Program-made: the position numbers and the translations under genes
The notes under the pieces: generated by a model
What the model saw: the letters and a program-made list of their open reading frames with translations, nothing else
What the model was told of the DNA's origin: nothing
The model's database searches: none
Assembly: GCA_022842785.1 (NCBI GenBank)
Contig: JALHOW010000006.1
Span: forward strand, 1 to 64,000
Origin: Hyphomicrobiaceae bacterium
GTDB lineage: Bacteria > Pseudomonadota > Alphaproteobacteria > Rhizobiales > Hyphomicrobiaceae
Direction of reading: 5' to 3'
DNA: 64,000 nucleotides
Shown: positions 1-7,980 of the stretch, piece after piece
How the letters are laid out: every line of letters starts with the position of its first letter
Numbering within the stretch: position 1 is the stretch's first letter

Positions 1-88
1 CCGTGGAAGACCACCACGTTGATAGGCCGGGTGTGTAAGTGCAGCAATGCATTGAGCTTACCGGTACTAATAGCTCGATCGGCTTGAT
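1..88 (+). rRNA. rrl: 23S rRNA, 3' end (partial)
   Basis: The first bases match the conserved 3' end of bacterial 23S rRNA, including the ACCGGTACTAATAGCTCGAT stretch near 59-80 that closes the molecule in alphaproteobacteria. The gene starts outside the window. The exact 3' end is estimated. It is followed by a short spacer, 5S rRNA and an initiator tRNA, the usual order in Hyphomicrobiales. Confidence 0.93.
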
Positions 89-183
89 TGCTCTCATTAA
101 GCAATGCTCATCTAATGCCCTACTTGGGCAGGGCGGCAGGATTGTCGCCTGATGAGTGTGAGAACACGGAAAGACCAGAATTC

Positions 184-335
184 TTCATCACACCTTCGCT
201 GACCTGGTGATTTTGGCGGGGTGGCTGCACCCGATCCCATTCCGAACTCGGCCGTGAAACGCCCCAGCGCCGATGGTACTTCGTCTTAAGACGCGGGAGA
301 GTAGGTCGTTGCCAGGTCTGCCAAGGTGTGATGAA
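184..335 (+). other. Processing stem flanking 5S rRNA
   Basis: A perfect 13-bp inverted repeat, TTCATCACACCTT at 184-196 and AAGGTGTGATGAA at 323-335, brackets the 5S gene. In the primary rRNA transcript it would form a long helix enclosing 5S. This is the expected shape of an RNase processing stem; the cleaving enzyme is not deduced here. Confidence 0.7.
203..317 (+). rRNA. rrf: 5S rRNA
   Basis: The region has the 5S signature: a terminal stem formed by CCTGGTG at the start and its partner near GTTGCCAGG at the end, the loop sequence CCCGATCCCATTCCGAACTC, and GATGGTAC followed by GGGAGAGTAGGTC. The length of about 115 nt fits the family. The ends are approximate by one or two bases. Confidence 0.95.
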
Positions 336-452
336 CAGTTCTATCGAGATCTCCTCCTTCCGGAGGCACGCTGACGGGCTGTCGATGTTTCGGCGGCCCG
401 TTTTGCGTCCGGGTATCCCAGCGGTTACAATCGCTGGTAATCGGGATGGTGA

Positions 453-529
<77 letters not shown>

Positions 530-534
530 GCTTT

Positions 535-560
535 ATCGGGCCTCCTTCGGGGGGCCCGAT
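535..560 (+). terminator. Hairpin after tRNA-fMet
   Basis: ATCGGGCC (535-542) pairs with GGCCCGAT (553-560); inner bases extend the stem to a TTCG-type loop. Only a short T tract follows, so it may be a weak terminator or a processing structure. Confidence 0.55.
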
Positions 561-600
561 TTGCATTAGGGGCACCAGATCCCCGAAAACCAAATTCAAA

Positions 601-635
601 CCCGCCAGCTCGCCGAGCTGGCGGGTTTTTCCTTT
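601..635 (+). terminator. Rho-independent terminator of the rRNA operon
   Basis: A near-perfect 12-bp inverted repeat (CCCGCCAGCTCG at 601-612 and CGAGCTGGCGGG at 614-625) is followed by TTTTTCCTTTTT. It should end rrn/tRNA transcription. On the minus strand the same stem could also help end the convergent small gene at 687-1028. Confidence 0.85.
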
Positions 636-686
636 TTCGCGCTGCGCCTCGACCCGGCACCTGATGGCCAGTGGCGGCCGGAGGCT

Positions 687-1028
687 TCAAATGTTGCGAT
701 CTTCTGCTTTGTGGGCGCGACGGATAGCGTCGCGTACAGCCGGCTCCAGCTTGTCGAGGTCCACGATCACCTTCTGGAAATGCGCGGCGGCGACGGCTGC
801 AAGTGGAATGGCGACGTCGCCAGCGTTCTCGATATAGACGACGATTTCGCTTCTGCCGTGGGGGTGAATCTCGCGTACAGCGCCGAACGGCTTGCCCGTA
901 TCCGATAGAAACACCTCGGAGCCTTCTTCGATCTTGAGATGTTCGTCGCCCATTGCCGTCGCACTCCAAGCCGCTTCGCCGATATGGACGAGCGCGCTCT
1001 TCAGCTGAGCGTGCAACGCACCTCCCAT
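687..1028 (-). CDS. Hypothetical protein, PRC-barrel-like
   Basis: This small acidic protein has up to 113 residues. An internal Met at residue 26 (start 953) gives 88 residues and begins just before the conserved-looking part, so the shorter form is plausible. The middle reads SEVFLSDTGKPFGAVREI then EIVVYIENAGDVAIPL. This is the beta-rich layout seen in PRC-barrel or DUF2171-like proteins, where a short strand pair precedes a surface that binds partners. No signal peptide or membrane segment is visible. It is convergent with the rRNA operon and lies downstream of the ABC ATPase on the same strand (76 bases apart), so it could be the last gene of that transcript. The family assignment is by pattern only; function is unknown. 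Confidence 0.55.
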   Translation of the reverse strand: MGGALHAQLKSALVHIGEAAWSATAMGDEHLKIEEGSEVFLSDTGKPFGAVREIHPHGRSEIVVYIENAGDVAIPLAAVAAAHFQKVIVDLDKLEPAVRDAIRRAHKAEDRNI

Positions 1029-1103
1029 GTACTCGGTTCCCGATGCAGCAAATGCAGGGCGGAGCAGGCCCGATGCCCGATCGGCGAAGGCTACCGGAAG
1101 AAA

Positions 1104-1886
1104 CTAGTGCTTCAACGCCTTCAGCACCTGCAGCCGGAGTTTCACGAAGATCTCGTTCGTGGTTGCCTCCTCGAAAACGCGCGGACGTGGAAGCGATACG
1201 TCCAATACCTCGACGATCCGGCCGGGCCGCGCGCTCATGACGTAGATGCGGTCGGAGATGAACACCGCTTCGTCGATGTCGTGCGTGATGAAGAGTACCG
1301 TCGGCGCGATGTCGAGGCACAGATCGAGCAGCAGCTTCTGCATCTCGAGGCGCGTCTGATAGTCGAGTGCGCCGAAGGGCTCGTCCATCAGCAGGATGTT
1401 CGGCTCGTTGATGAGGACGCGCGCGATCTGCAAGCGTTGCCGCATGCCGCCGGAGAGCTGATAGGGAAAGTGGCGCTCGAAGCCCTTGAGACCGACGATC
1501 TCGATGTAGCGCTCGGCCGCCGGCGTGAACACATCACGCGGCACGCCGCGCATACGCGGGCCGAACACCACGTTGTCGAACACGTTGAGCCAGGGATAGA
1601 GCTGCGGATGCTGGAACACGATGCCGCGATCCGCGCCCGGCGCCGTGATCGGCTTGCCGCCGAGAAGAATGCGGCCCTCCGTCGGCGTGTCGAAACCTGC
1701 GACCATGCGCAGGAGCGTGCTCTTGCCGCATCCTGAGGGACCGACGATCGACACGATTTCGGACGGCGCAATCGTGAGATCCACGTTCGCCAAAGCGTGA
1801 ATGGTGCCACTCGGACCTTCGAAGCGTCTGTCGACGCCGGAGATGACGAGCGGCAGCGCTGCCGCGCGAGACTGTGTTGTCGTCAT
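1104..1886 (-). CDS. ABC importer ATPase, SsuB/TauB type
   Basis: This 260-residue protein is the ATP-hydrolysing subunit of a nitrate/sulfonate/taurine-type importer. Walker A GPSGCGKST is at residues 49-57, the Q-loop is in the FQHPQLYPW stretch, the signature LSGGM is near 143 and Walker B LLMDEP near 165, followed by the H-loop ITHD. All catalytic residues are present. Its ATG overlaps the permease stop in an ATGA junction at 1883-1886, so the two are translationally coupled. Upstream partners are the permease (1883-2662) and the binding protein (2741-3760). The cargo cannot be read from the sequence. Family members move sulfonates, nitrate, pyrimidine precursors or other small anions, and the adjacent IclR gene suggests a catabolic substrate. 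Confidence 0.93.
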   Translation of the reverse strand: MTTTQSRAAALPLVISGVDRRFEGPSGTIHALANVDLTIAPSEIVSIVGPSGCGKSTLLRMVAGFDTPTEGRILLGGKPITAPGADRGIVFQHPQLYPWLNVFDNVVFGPRMRGVPRDVFTPAAERYIEIVGLKGFERHFPYQLSGGMRQRLQIARVLINEPNILLMDEPFGALDYQTRLEMQKLLLDLCLDIAPTVLFITHDIDEAVFISDRIYVMSARPGRIVEVLDVSLPRPRVFEEATTNEIFVKLRLQVLKALKH

Positions 1887-2662
1887 TGCTTACCGCGCCA
1901 ATGCAGGACACGCCGCTCGATCATGAGCAGAATGCCTTCCAGAATGAGGCCGATGAGGCCGATGGTGAGGATGCCCACGAACACCAGAGGTATCCGGAAG
2001 AACGTCGTCGCGTCCGTGATCAGATATCCGAGGCCGACTTGCGCTGCGATAAGCTCAGCCGCCACGACGAGCGCCCACGAGAGCGTCATCGCGATGCGCA
2101 TTCCTGTCAGAATGTGCGGGAGCGATGCCGGAAGCACCACGTGCGAGAAGATCTGCCGCCCTGTCAGCCCGAGTGATCGAGACGCGAGAATGAGATCGTG
2201 CGGAATGCTCTTCACGCCGGCCGCCGTGTTGACGGTCAGGTAGAGAAACGCTGTCAGGAAGATCAGCGCCACCTTCGATCCTTCGCCGATCCCGAAGTAG
2301 AACGTGAAGAGCGGCACCAGAGCGATTGGCGGAATGGGGCGCATGAATGTGAGAAACGGGCTGATCATCGCGTCAGCAAGGCGGCTCGAGCCGAGCCAGA
2401 TGCCGAGCGGTACGCCGAGCAGAACTGCGAGACCGAAACCCGAAAGAGCACGGCCCATGGACGCGAGAATCTGCACGTAAAATGGGCTGCCCGAGTAGCC
2501 GCGCGTCAAGAGCTCGCTCAGTGCTTCCCAGATGGCCTGCACAGGTGGAAACGTGTTCGTCTCCAACAGGCCTGCTGCGCTGAGCCCGCCCCACAATGCG
2601 AGCGCAAGCGCAACTACAGCCACGCTTACGGTGTGATAGAAACCGTCAGACTTCGTTTGCAT
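1883..2662 (-). CDS. ABC importer permease, SsuC/TauC type
   Basis: This is an inner-membrane permease of about 259 residues with roughly six transmembrane segments. The start is set at the Met beginning MQTKSDGFYHTV; upstream in-frame codons reach 2728 but encode an unlikely Arg/Pro-rich leader. The EAA-type loop that docks the ATPase is visible as ASRSLGLTGRQIFSHVVLPASLPHILTG split over cytoplasmic loop 4. The family partner is the ATPase at 1104-1886, whose start overlaps this stop by four bases. The gene follows the binding protein by about 80 bases. It should form the translocation pore of the same importer. Confidence 0.9.
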   Translation of the reverse strand: MQTKSDGFYHTVSVAVVALALALWGGLSAAGLLETNTFPPVQAIWEALSELLTRGYSGSPFYVQILASMGRALSGFGLAVLLGVPLGIWLGSSRLADAMISPFLTFMRPIPPIALVPLFTFYFGIGEGSKVALIFLTAFLYLTVNTAAGVKSIPHDLILASRSLGLTGRQIFSHVVLPASLPHILTGMRIAMTLSWALVVAAELIAAQVGLGYLITDATTFFRIPLVFVGILTIGLIGLILEGILLMIERRVLHWRGKQ

Positions 2663-2740
2663 GGGAATGAGTGAGTTCCAGCTTGAGCTGAAGGGGCGGA
2701 TGCGACCGCCCCTCCTTGGTGCGGCCAATGCGTTTCCGCA

Positions 2741-3760
2741 TCAGCCCTTCTTCACCTTCTCCATGAACTGGGTCATGAGATAGTCGTCGATGTTGATGAC
2801 CTTCTGCGCCAGCCCGAATTCGTTGCCGAACTTGAGGAAGTCGCTGAGCACGGTGTGAAGCTTGCTGCCCTTGGCCCAATAGGCCGGGCTCTGGGGATCG
2901 AGCGCTGCCGTCGCCTCGAAGTGCACGAGGTCCTTGATGATCGCATCGGCCTGCTCGCGCGCCATGCCGGTGAAGTCCAGCGTGTAGCGGATGGCCATCT
3001 CCGGATCCTGCTTCATCTTCGCAAGACCCTGATTCCAGCCGTGCAGTAGGCGCACGACCGCGTCCGGATTCTGCTCGAGCCACTGCTTGCGGCCCGCCCA
3101 GTTGAGGAAGGACGGGCCGGGATCGAGATCGGACATCCGCGTGATTTCGCGCCCGCCTGCCTTGATCATCGGCGTGACGAACGGCTCCCAGGTGTACACG
3201 CCGTCGACGTCGCCTGCATTGAAGGCCGCGATCTGCTGCGTGGGCGTCATGCCGACGAGCTGCGCAGCATCCTTCGCCATGCCATTGTTCTGCAGCAGCT
3301 TCCACAAGCCATAGTGCGCGTCCGAGCCCTGCACCGCGGCGATCTTCTTGCCCTGCAGATCTTTGACGCTCTTGATCGGACTGTTCTTCGGCACGACCAA
3401 TGCCTGCAATTTGTTGTAGTCCATGAAGACGGCGATCGACTGAAGATCCTGGCCGTTTGCCTTGGCGATGAGGTACGCGCCCATGCCGCCCCAGCCGAGA
3501 TGCGACTGGCCTCCGGCAAGCGCGGCGAACTGAGCGGGACCCGAGGTGAACTTGATCAGGTTGACGTCGAGGCCGAGCTTCTCGAAGTACTTCTCGCGTA
3601 GCGCGATATAGACGGGTCCGTTGAGGATCGGCAGCATACCGGCATTGATGCGCAGCGTTGTCTGCGCGCGCGCAATGACGCTCGGCGCGAGCACCGCGCC
3701 AGCGGCGCCCAAAGCCATGCCTTTCACGATCGAACGTCGCGTTACAGAAGACTTCGACAT
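2741..3760 (-). CDS. ABC substrate-binding protein, NMT1/SsuA-like
   Basis: This 339-residue periplasmic binding protein has a twin-arginine-type signal (TRRSIVKGMALGAAGAVLAPS) ending in an AxA-like site near residue 33. The mature part has the family order: LPILNGPVYIALREKYFEKLGLDV, then GGQSHLGWGG and the ligand-loop region NAGDVDGVYTWEPF. It resembles nitrate/sulfonate/taurine binding proteins, whose ligands are diverse. It sits between the IclR gene (46 bases upstream) and the permease, forming an IclR-SBP-permease-ATPase transcription unit. Tat export suggests folding before export, which is common for this family in alphaproteobacteria. The ligand is unknown. Confidence 0.92.
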   Translation of the reverse strand: MSKSSVTRRSIVKGMALGAAGAVLAPSVIARAQTTLRINAGMLPILNGPVYIALREKYFEKLGLDVNLIKFTSGPAQFAALAGGQSHLGWGGMGAYLIAKANGQDLQSIAVFMDYNKLQALVVPKNSPIKSVKDLQGKKIAAVQGSDAHYGLWKLLQNNGMAKDAAQLVGMTPTQQIAAFNAGDVDGVYTWEPFVTPMIKAGGREITRMSDLDPGPSFLNWAGRKQWLEQNPDAVVRLLHGWNQGLAKMKQDPEMAIRYTLDFTGMAREQADAIIKDLVHFEATAALDPQSPAYWAKGSKLHTVLSDFLKFGNEFGLAQKVINIDDYLMTQFMEKVKKG

Positions 3761-3806
3761 CGTTTCCTCCTGATTTTACCTGAGTGTTTCTTGTTCTGGG
3801 TGCGGC

Positions 3807-4664
3807 TCAGCGGCCGCCTTTGATCGACTTTTCGGAAGGTTGTTCCGTACCGGCGGCGCCGAGCATTTCGGCAACGCGACGGGTGAGCGCCATGAGGCGT
3901 GGAGCGAGATCCGTTTCGATCAGGCGCGGCGGGAGCGTCGAGGCAAGGCCACCGATGTTGAATGCGAGAACGCCATACGGCGAGTTCACATCGAGCGGCA
4001 CGCCAAGCGAATGGATCTCCGGCACCCAGTCGCCGAGTGACGTGCAGTAGCCACGCTCCGCGACATCGCGGATCGCCTGTTCGATGCCACGACGCACCTT
4101 CGGCCACGCTGACGTGTCACTGCGTCGGATCTCATCGAGCAGAGGCTTGCGATCAGCTTCGTCGATGGCGGCAAGATAGGCGCGGCCGACGCTTGTCGTC
4201 GCGAGCGGAATGCGGTCGCCGATGTCGAGGCCAAGGCCGAGGCCACTCGGGCTGCGCCGGAGTTCCAGATAGATCATGTTGATCCCGTCGCGTGCGCAGA
4301 GCGCGACGCTCGCACCGGCATAGTCCGCGAGGTTCTGCATGAGCGGACGCGCGACCTGGCGCACGTCGAATTTCGACAGCGACGCATAGCCGAGCGCGAG
4401 CGCACCGGGGCCGAGCCGATAGCGTCCGCTCGACTGATCGTGCGTGAGGTATCCGAGGCGACTGAGCGTGTACGTCAGACGCGAAATCGTGGCTTTAGAG
4501 AGTGCGGTGCCGCGCGAGAGCTCGCCATTCGACAGCGTTTCGTGCGCCGACGAGAACATGCGCAGCACGCGAAGGCCGCGCTCCAACGCCGCAACGAACT
4601 GGCGGTCATCGGCGGGAAGATCATCCACATCCCGCAGCAGCTCGATCGTGCGGCTCCGCCCCAT
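3807..4664 (-). CDS. IclR-family transcriptional regulator
   Basis: This is a helix-turn-helix repressor/activator of about 285 residues. The N-terminal winged HTH reads ALERGLRVLRMFS through SRLTYTLSRLGYLT. It is followed by the effector-binding IclR C-domain (GDRIPLATTSVGRAYLA is the typical ligand-pocket strand). Upstream in-frame Met codons exist at 4691 and 4739, but the 4739 codon lies inside an inverted repeat that looks like the operator (4731-4747), so translation more likely starts at 4664 or 4691. The gene leads the ABC importer operon and is downstream of the Tct operon. Similar sites in front of the Tct genes and of the epimerase/ThDP genes suggest it controls the whole cluster and itself. 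Confidence 0.9.
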   Translation of the reverse strand: MGRSRTIELLRDVDDLPADDRQFVAALERGLRVLRMFSSAHETLSNGELSRGTALSKATISRLTYTLSRLGYLTHDQSSGRYRLGPGALALGYASLSKFDVRQVARPLMQNLADYAGASVALCARDGINMIYLELRRSPSGLGLGLDIGDRIPLATTSVGRAYLAAIDEADRKPLLDEIRRSDTSAWPKVRRGIEQAIRDVAERGYCTSLGDWVPEIHSLGVPLDVNSPYGVLAFNIGGLASTLPPRLIETDLAPRLMALTRRVAEMLGAAGTEQPSEKSIKGGR

Positions 4665-4730
4665 TGGTCTTCTCCCTGAATTTTTGCGCATTTGACCAGC
4701 GCTCGCCTCGTACCGCAAGTCAAAATATAT

Positions 4731-4747
4731 ATTCTGCATTGCGGAAC
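4731..4747. promoter_or_regulatory. Putative IclR operator 1
   Basis: ATTCTGCATTGCGGAAC contains TTCTGCA-N-TGCGGAA, an inverted repeat with one mismatch. It lies just upstream of the IclR gene and resembles two other sites at 9055-9071 and 10103-10119. An autoregulatory operator is the natural reading. Binding is inferred, not shown. Confidence 0.6.
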
Positions 4748-4892
4748 ATGATGGCGCCGACTTGTTGCACTCGATCGCGCGTCTGCTGAAGCCGCCGCAC
4801 GCGCGAAGGCGCGCGCATACGGAGCCTCGCGACTCGACGTTCGATCGGACTATTAATTGCGTGGCTGAGCGCGCGCCGCGAACTGCGCGCGC

Positions 4893-6410
4893 TCAGTCCT
4901 GTTCGCGGAAGGCTTCTTCGCGGCTCTTGCGCAGTGATGGGAGAGCCATCATCAGCAACAACGCAGCCGTCACGCCGATCAGCGCCGCGCTCAGCGGACG
5001 CGTGAGGAAGATCGTGAAGTCACCGTCGGACAGCAGCAGCGTTCGGCGGAACTGTTCCTCCACCATCGGTCCGAGAATGAAGCCGAGCACGAGCGGTGCT
5101 GGCTCGCAGCCGATGCGGCGCAGGAAGTAGCCGAAGACGCCGAAGCCCGCCATCAGGAACACGTCGAAGACGCGATAGTTGATGGAGTACACGCCGACGC
5201 AGCAGAACACGAGGATCGCGGGAAAGAGATAGGCATAGGGGATCTTGAGCAGCTTCACCCAGATGCCGACGAGCGGCAGATTCAGGACGACGAGGATCAT
5301 GTTACCGATCCACATGCTCACGATCATGCCCCAGAACAACGACGGCTGGTCGGTGAGAAACTTCGGGCCCGGTGTGATGCCGTGGATGGTCATCGCGGCG
5401 ATCATGAGTGCCATGACAGCATTCGGCGGGATGCCGAGTGCGAGCATCGGGATGAAGCTCGCCTGGGCGCCTGCATTGTTCGCTGCCTCGGGACCCGCGA
5501 CGCCCTCGATGGCGCCCTTGCCGAAGCGCGATGGATCCTTCGCGAGGCGCTTCTCGAGGCTGTAGGACGCAAAGGACGAGACTAGTGCGCCGCCACCGGG
5601 CAGCACACCCAGTATCGAGCCGAGAAGTGTGCCACGTATTGTTGCCGGCGCTGCCTGCTTGATGTCTTCCTTCGTCGGCATGAGGCGCGTGATCTTGCCC
5701 GATGGCAGCTCGCGTGTGTGGCGGTCTGCGAGGTTCGCGATGATCTCAGACACGCCGAAAAGGCCCATGGCCACGACGACGAAATCGATGCCGTCGTAGA
5801 TCTGGCGGACGCCGAACACGAAGCGCTGCTCGCCTGTCGTGACATCGGTGCCGACGAGACCGAGAAGCATTCCGACCATGACCATGCCGATCGAGGCGAT
5901 GATCGAGCCGGAGGCGAGCACGACCGCAGCAAAAAGGCCCATGACCATCAGAGCCGTGAATTCGGGCGGTCCGAACAGCAGCGCCATGCGCGACAATGCG
6001 GGAGCCGCGACGGCAATGACGATCGTCGCAACGCAGCCGGCGAAAAACGACGCGAGCGCCGCCGTAGCGAGCGCGATGCCGGCGCGACCCTGGCGCGCCA
6101 TTTGATAGCCGTCGAGCGCCGTCACCACGCTCGAGGATTCGCCCGGCAGATTGACCAGGATCGCGGTGGTCGAGCCGCCGTACTGCGCGCCGTAGAAGAT
6201 GCCGGCGAGCATGATGAGCGCGCCGGTCGGCTCCAGATGGAACGTGATGGGCAGCAGCATGGCAATCGTCGCCAGCGGCCCGATGCCCGGCAACACGCCG
6301 ATCAGCGTCCCGAAGAGCGCGCCAGCGAAGCAATAGAAGAGGTTCTTCAGCGTGAGAGCGACGGAGAATCCCAGTGCAAGATTTGAGAACAAGTCCATCA
6401 GAAGGGCCAA
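4893..6410 (-). CDS. tctA: Tripartite tricarboxylate transporter large membrane subunit TctA
   Basis: This 505-residue polytopic membrane protein of about 12 segments is the transport-catalysing subunit of a TTT system. The two signature stretches of the family are visible: GVLPGIGPLATIAMLLPITF near residue 40 and GVLPGGGALVSSFASY near residue 265, followed by GPEAANNAGAQASFIPMLALGIP. Length matches the family. Its start overlaps the end of tctB by 13 bases. Carboxylates such as citrate, terephthalate or other aromatic and aliphatic acids are typical TTT substrates; which one applies here is unknown. Confidence 0.95.
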   Translation of the reverse strand: MALLMDLFSNLALGFSVALTLKNLFYCFAGALFGTLIGVLPGIGPLATIAMLLPITFHLEPTGALIMLAGIFYGAQYGGSTTAILVNLPGESSSVVTALDGYQMARQGRAGIALATAALASFFAGCVATIVIAVAAPALSRMALLFGPPEFTALMVMGLFAAVVLASGSIIASIGMVMVGMLLGLVGTDVTTGEQRFVFGVRQIYDGIDFVVVAMGLFGVSEIIANLADRHTRELPSGKITRLMPTKEDIKQAAPATIRGTLLGSILGVLPGGGALVSSFASYSLEKRLAKDPSRFGKGAIEGVAGPEAANNAGAQASFIPMLALGIPPNAVMALMIAAMTIHGITPGPKFLTDQPSLFWGMIVSMWIGNMILVVLNLPLVGIWVKLLKIPYAYLFPAILVFCCVGVYSINYRVFDVFLMAGFGVFGYFLRRIGCEPAPLVLGFILGPMVEEQFRRTLLLSDGDFTIFLTRPLSAALIGVTAALLLMMALPSLRKSREEAFREQD

Positions 6411-6844
6411 ACCGGGATTTGCAGATTGAGGGCGGTCGAGAAAAGCAGGAGCGACAGGACGGCCATGCCCACGGCGATCAGAGCGAGCATCGTCCAGTTG
6501 AAGTTCTCGCCGGATAGGGCGGCAGCCGCTGTCATGACGGCAACGGTCAATGGGAGACCGAGGCGCGGCAACAGCAGGCCGAAACCGATCACCATGATCG
6601 TCACCAGCAGCAGGGGTCGCCAGGCGATCTCGACACGGTTGCCGTCGCCCGCGGGTGCAGCGCGGTAGGCCTGCGCCATCAGCAGGCAGCCGACGCCGAT
6701 GCAGCCGATGGCCAGCGCACGCGGCGTATAGCCAATGCCCATATCAGCGGCTGTTCCGATCGTGAGATCATTCCCCGCCCATACGGCGAGCCCGCCGAAG
6801 ACGATGAAGAAGAGACCGGAGAGGTACTGCTGCTGTTGACCCAT
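6398..6844 (-). CDS. tctB: Tripartite tricarboxylate transporter small subunit TctB
   Basis: This membrane protein of about 148 residues has four predicted segments (LSGLFFIVFGGLAVWAG, ALAIGCIGVGCLLMAQAY, LLLVTIMVIGFGLLLPRLG and MLALIAVGMAVLSLLLF). Low similarity but this topology is typical of TctB. The start is placed at the Met of MGQQQQYLSG; in-frame codons continue upstream to 7069 but overlap the binding-protein gene. It lies between tctC (58 bases upstream) and tctA (overlapping). It is the accessory membrane subunit. Confidence 0.9.
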   Translation of the reverse strand: MGQQQQYLSGLFFIVFGGLAVWAGNDLTIGTAADMGIGYTPRALAIGCIGVGCLLMAQAYRAAPAGDGNRVEIAWRPLLLVTIMVIGFGLLLPRLGLPLTVAVMTAAAALSGENFNWTMLALIAVGMAVLSLLLFSTALNLQIPVWPF

Positions 6845-6902
6845 GCGTGAATGCTTCTTCCGGAACGGCGCGGGCGGTGCAGGACCACCCGCGCCCGATG
6901 GA

Positions 6903-7853
6903 TCACTTCTTGCCGAGGCCGGCAGCGCGGACGAGTTCACCGACGCGCTTGTAGTCGGCTTCGAAGAATGCCTTGAAGGTCGCTGCGTCCTCATAGGCGA
7001 TCGGATACTTCTGGCGCTCGAAGATTTCCTTGACCTTCGCGTCTTCGAGGGAGGCCTTGCAGGCAGCACCGAGCTTTGCCTTTACATCGGCCGGCGTTCC
7101 ACTCGGGACGTAGATGCTATTGTAGTTTGTCACGACCACATCGAAACCAGCCTCGCGGACGGTCGGGGTATCCTTGAAGGTATCGATGCGCTTCTCGGCA
7201 TAGACAGCGATGGGAAACAGATCGTACTGCGGCACGAGATTGGCTTGGTCGCTGTAGAGTTCAGTCGTGTTGGACATCATCGCCTGCACGGCATCTGCGG
7301 AGCCTTTGAAAGGCACGTGCTTCAGCTGGATGCCGGCCGCCTTCTCGAGCGCGAGCTTGGCGAGATGAGTGATGGAGCCGGGACCTGATGTGCCGTAGGT
7401 GATCTTTCCCGGATCGGCTTTCGCGGCCGCTATGAGATCGGCGACCGTGCGATACTTGCTCGACTTCGGTGCCATCAGCACGAGTGGCTGTTCGACGAGC
7501 TTGCAGATGGGGTCGAAGCTGTCCTTGTCGTACGTGAGCTTCATGCGGTGCGGCTGTGCGGCCGTCGGGCCGCTCGGCGAGATCAAAATGGTGTAGCCAT
7601 CAGCGGGTGCTGCCGCGGCTTCAGCGGTACCAATCGTTCCCGCAGCCCCATTGACGTTCTTGACGACGAGTTGCTGTCCGATTGCGCGCGAGAAGGCCTC
7701 TTGCATCCCACGTGCGACCAGGTCCGTCGCGCCGCCTGCCGGGAACGGCACAATGGCGGTGACGGGACGCTCAGGATAGGCAGCGTATGTCGAGGCTGGG
7801 GCGAAGGCGGCCACGCTCCCCGCGACCACTGCGAGGGCCAGTAGCTTTCTCAT
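6903..7853 (-). CDS. Tripartite transporter binding protein TctC/Bug (copy 1)
   Basis: This 316-residue periplasmic binding protein has a Sec signal peptide (MRKLLALAVVAGSVAAFAPAS, cleavage near TYA-AYPERP). The Bug-family start AYPERPVTAIVPFPAGGATDL and the DGYTILISPSGP strand are present. It is closely related to the next gene (7981-8943), sharing long identical runs such as the QPHRMKL and PICKLV segments, so the pair is a tandem duplication that diverged. It captures the carboxylate for TctAB. It is 58 bases before tctB. Confidence 0.93.
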   Translation of the reverse strand: MRKLLALAVVAGSVAAFAPASTYAAYPERPVTAIVPFPAGGATDLVARGMQEAFSRAIGQQLVVKNVNGAAGTIGTAEAAAAPADGYTILISPSGPTAAQPHRMKLTYDKDSFDPICKLVEQPLVLMAPKSSKYRTVADLIAAAKADPGKITYGTSGPGSITHLAKLALEKAAGIQLKHVPFKGSADAVQAMMSNTTELYSDQANLVPQYDLFPIAVYAEKRIDTFKDTPTVREAGFDVVVTNYNSIYVPSGTPADVKAKLGAACKASLEDAKVKEIFERQKYPIAYEDAATFKAFFEADYKRVGELVRAAGLGKK

Positions 7854-7935
7854 TCAGGCGTTCTCCTCTGGATTTGCTTTTTATTGTTCTGCTTTTTGCA
7901 GGTGTGCATCCTTGCTGAACGGCAAGGGGGGCGCA

Positions 7936-7966
7936 AGCTGTCACGGCGCATGGCGCCATGACAGCT
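7936..7966 (-). other. Intercistronic hairpin between the two tctC copies
   Basis: Arms AGCTGTCACGGCGC (7936-7949) and GCGCCATGACAGCT (7953-7966) pair with one G-U or mismatch and a three-base loop. No T tract follows on the minus strand, so this is more likely an mRNA-stability or processing stem than a terminator. It lies just after the stop of the upstream tctC copy. Confidence 0.6.
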
Positions 7967-7980
7967 GAAGCAACAACCGC

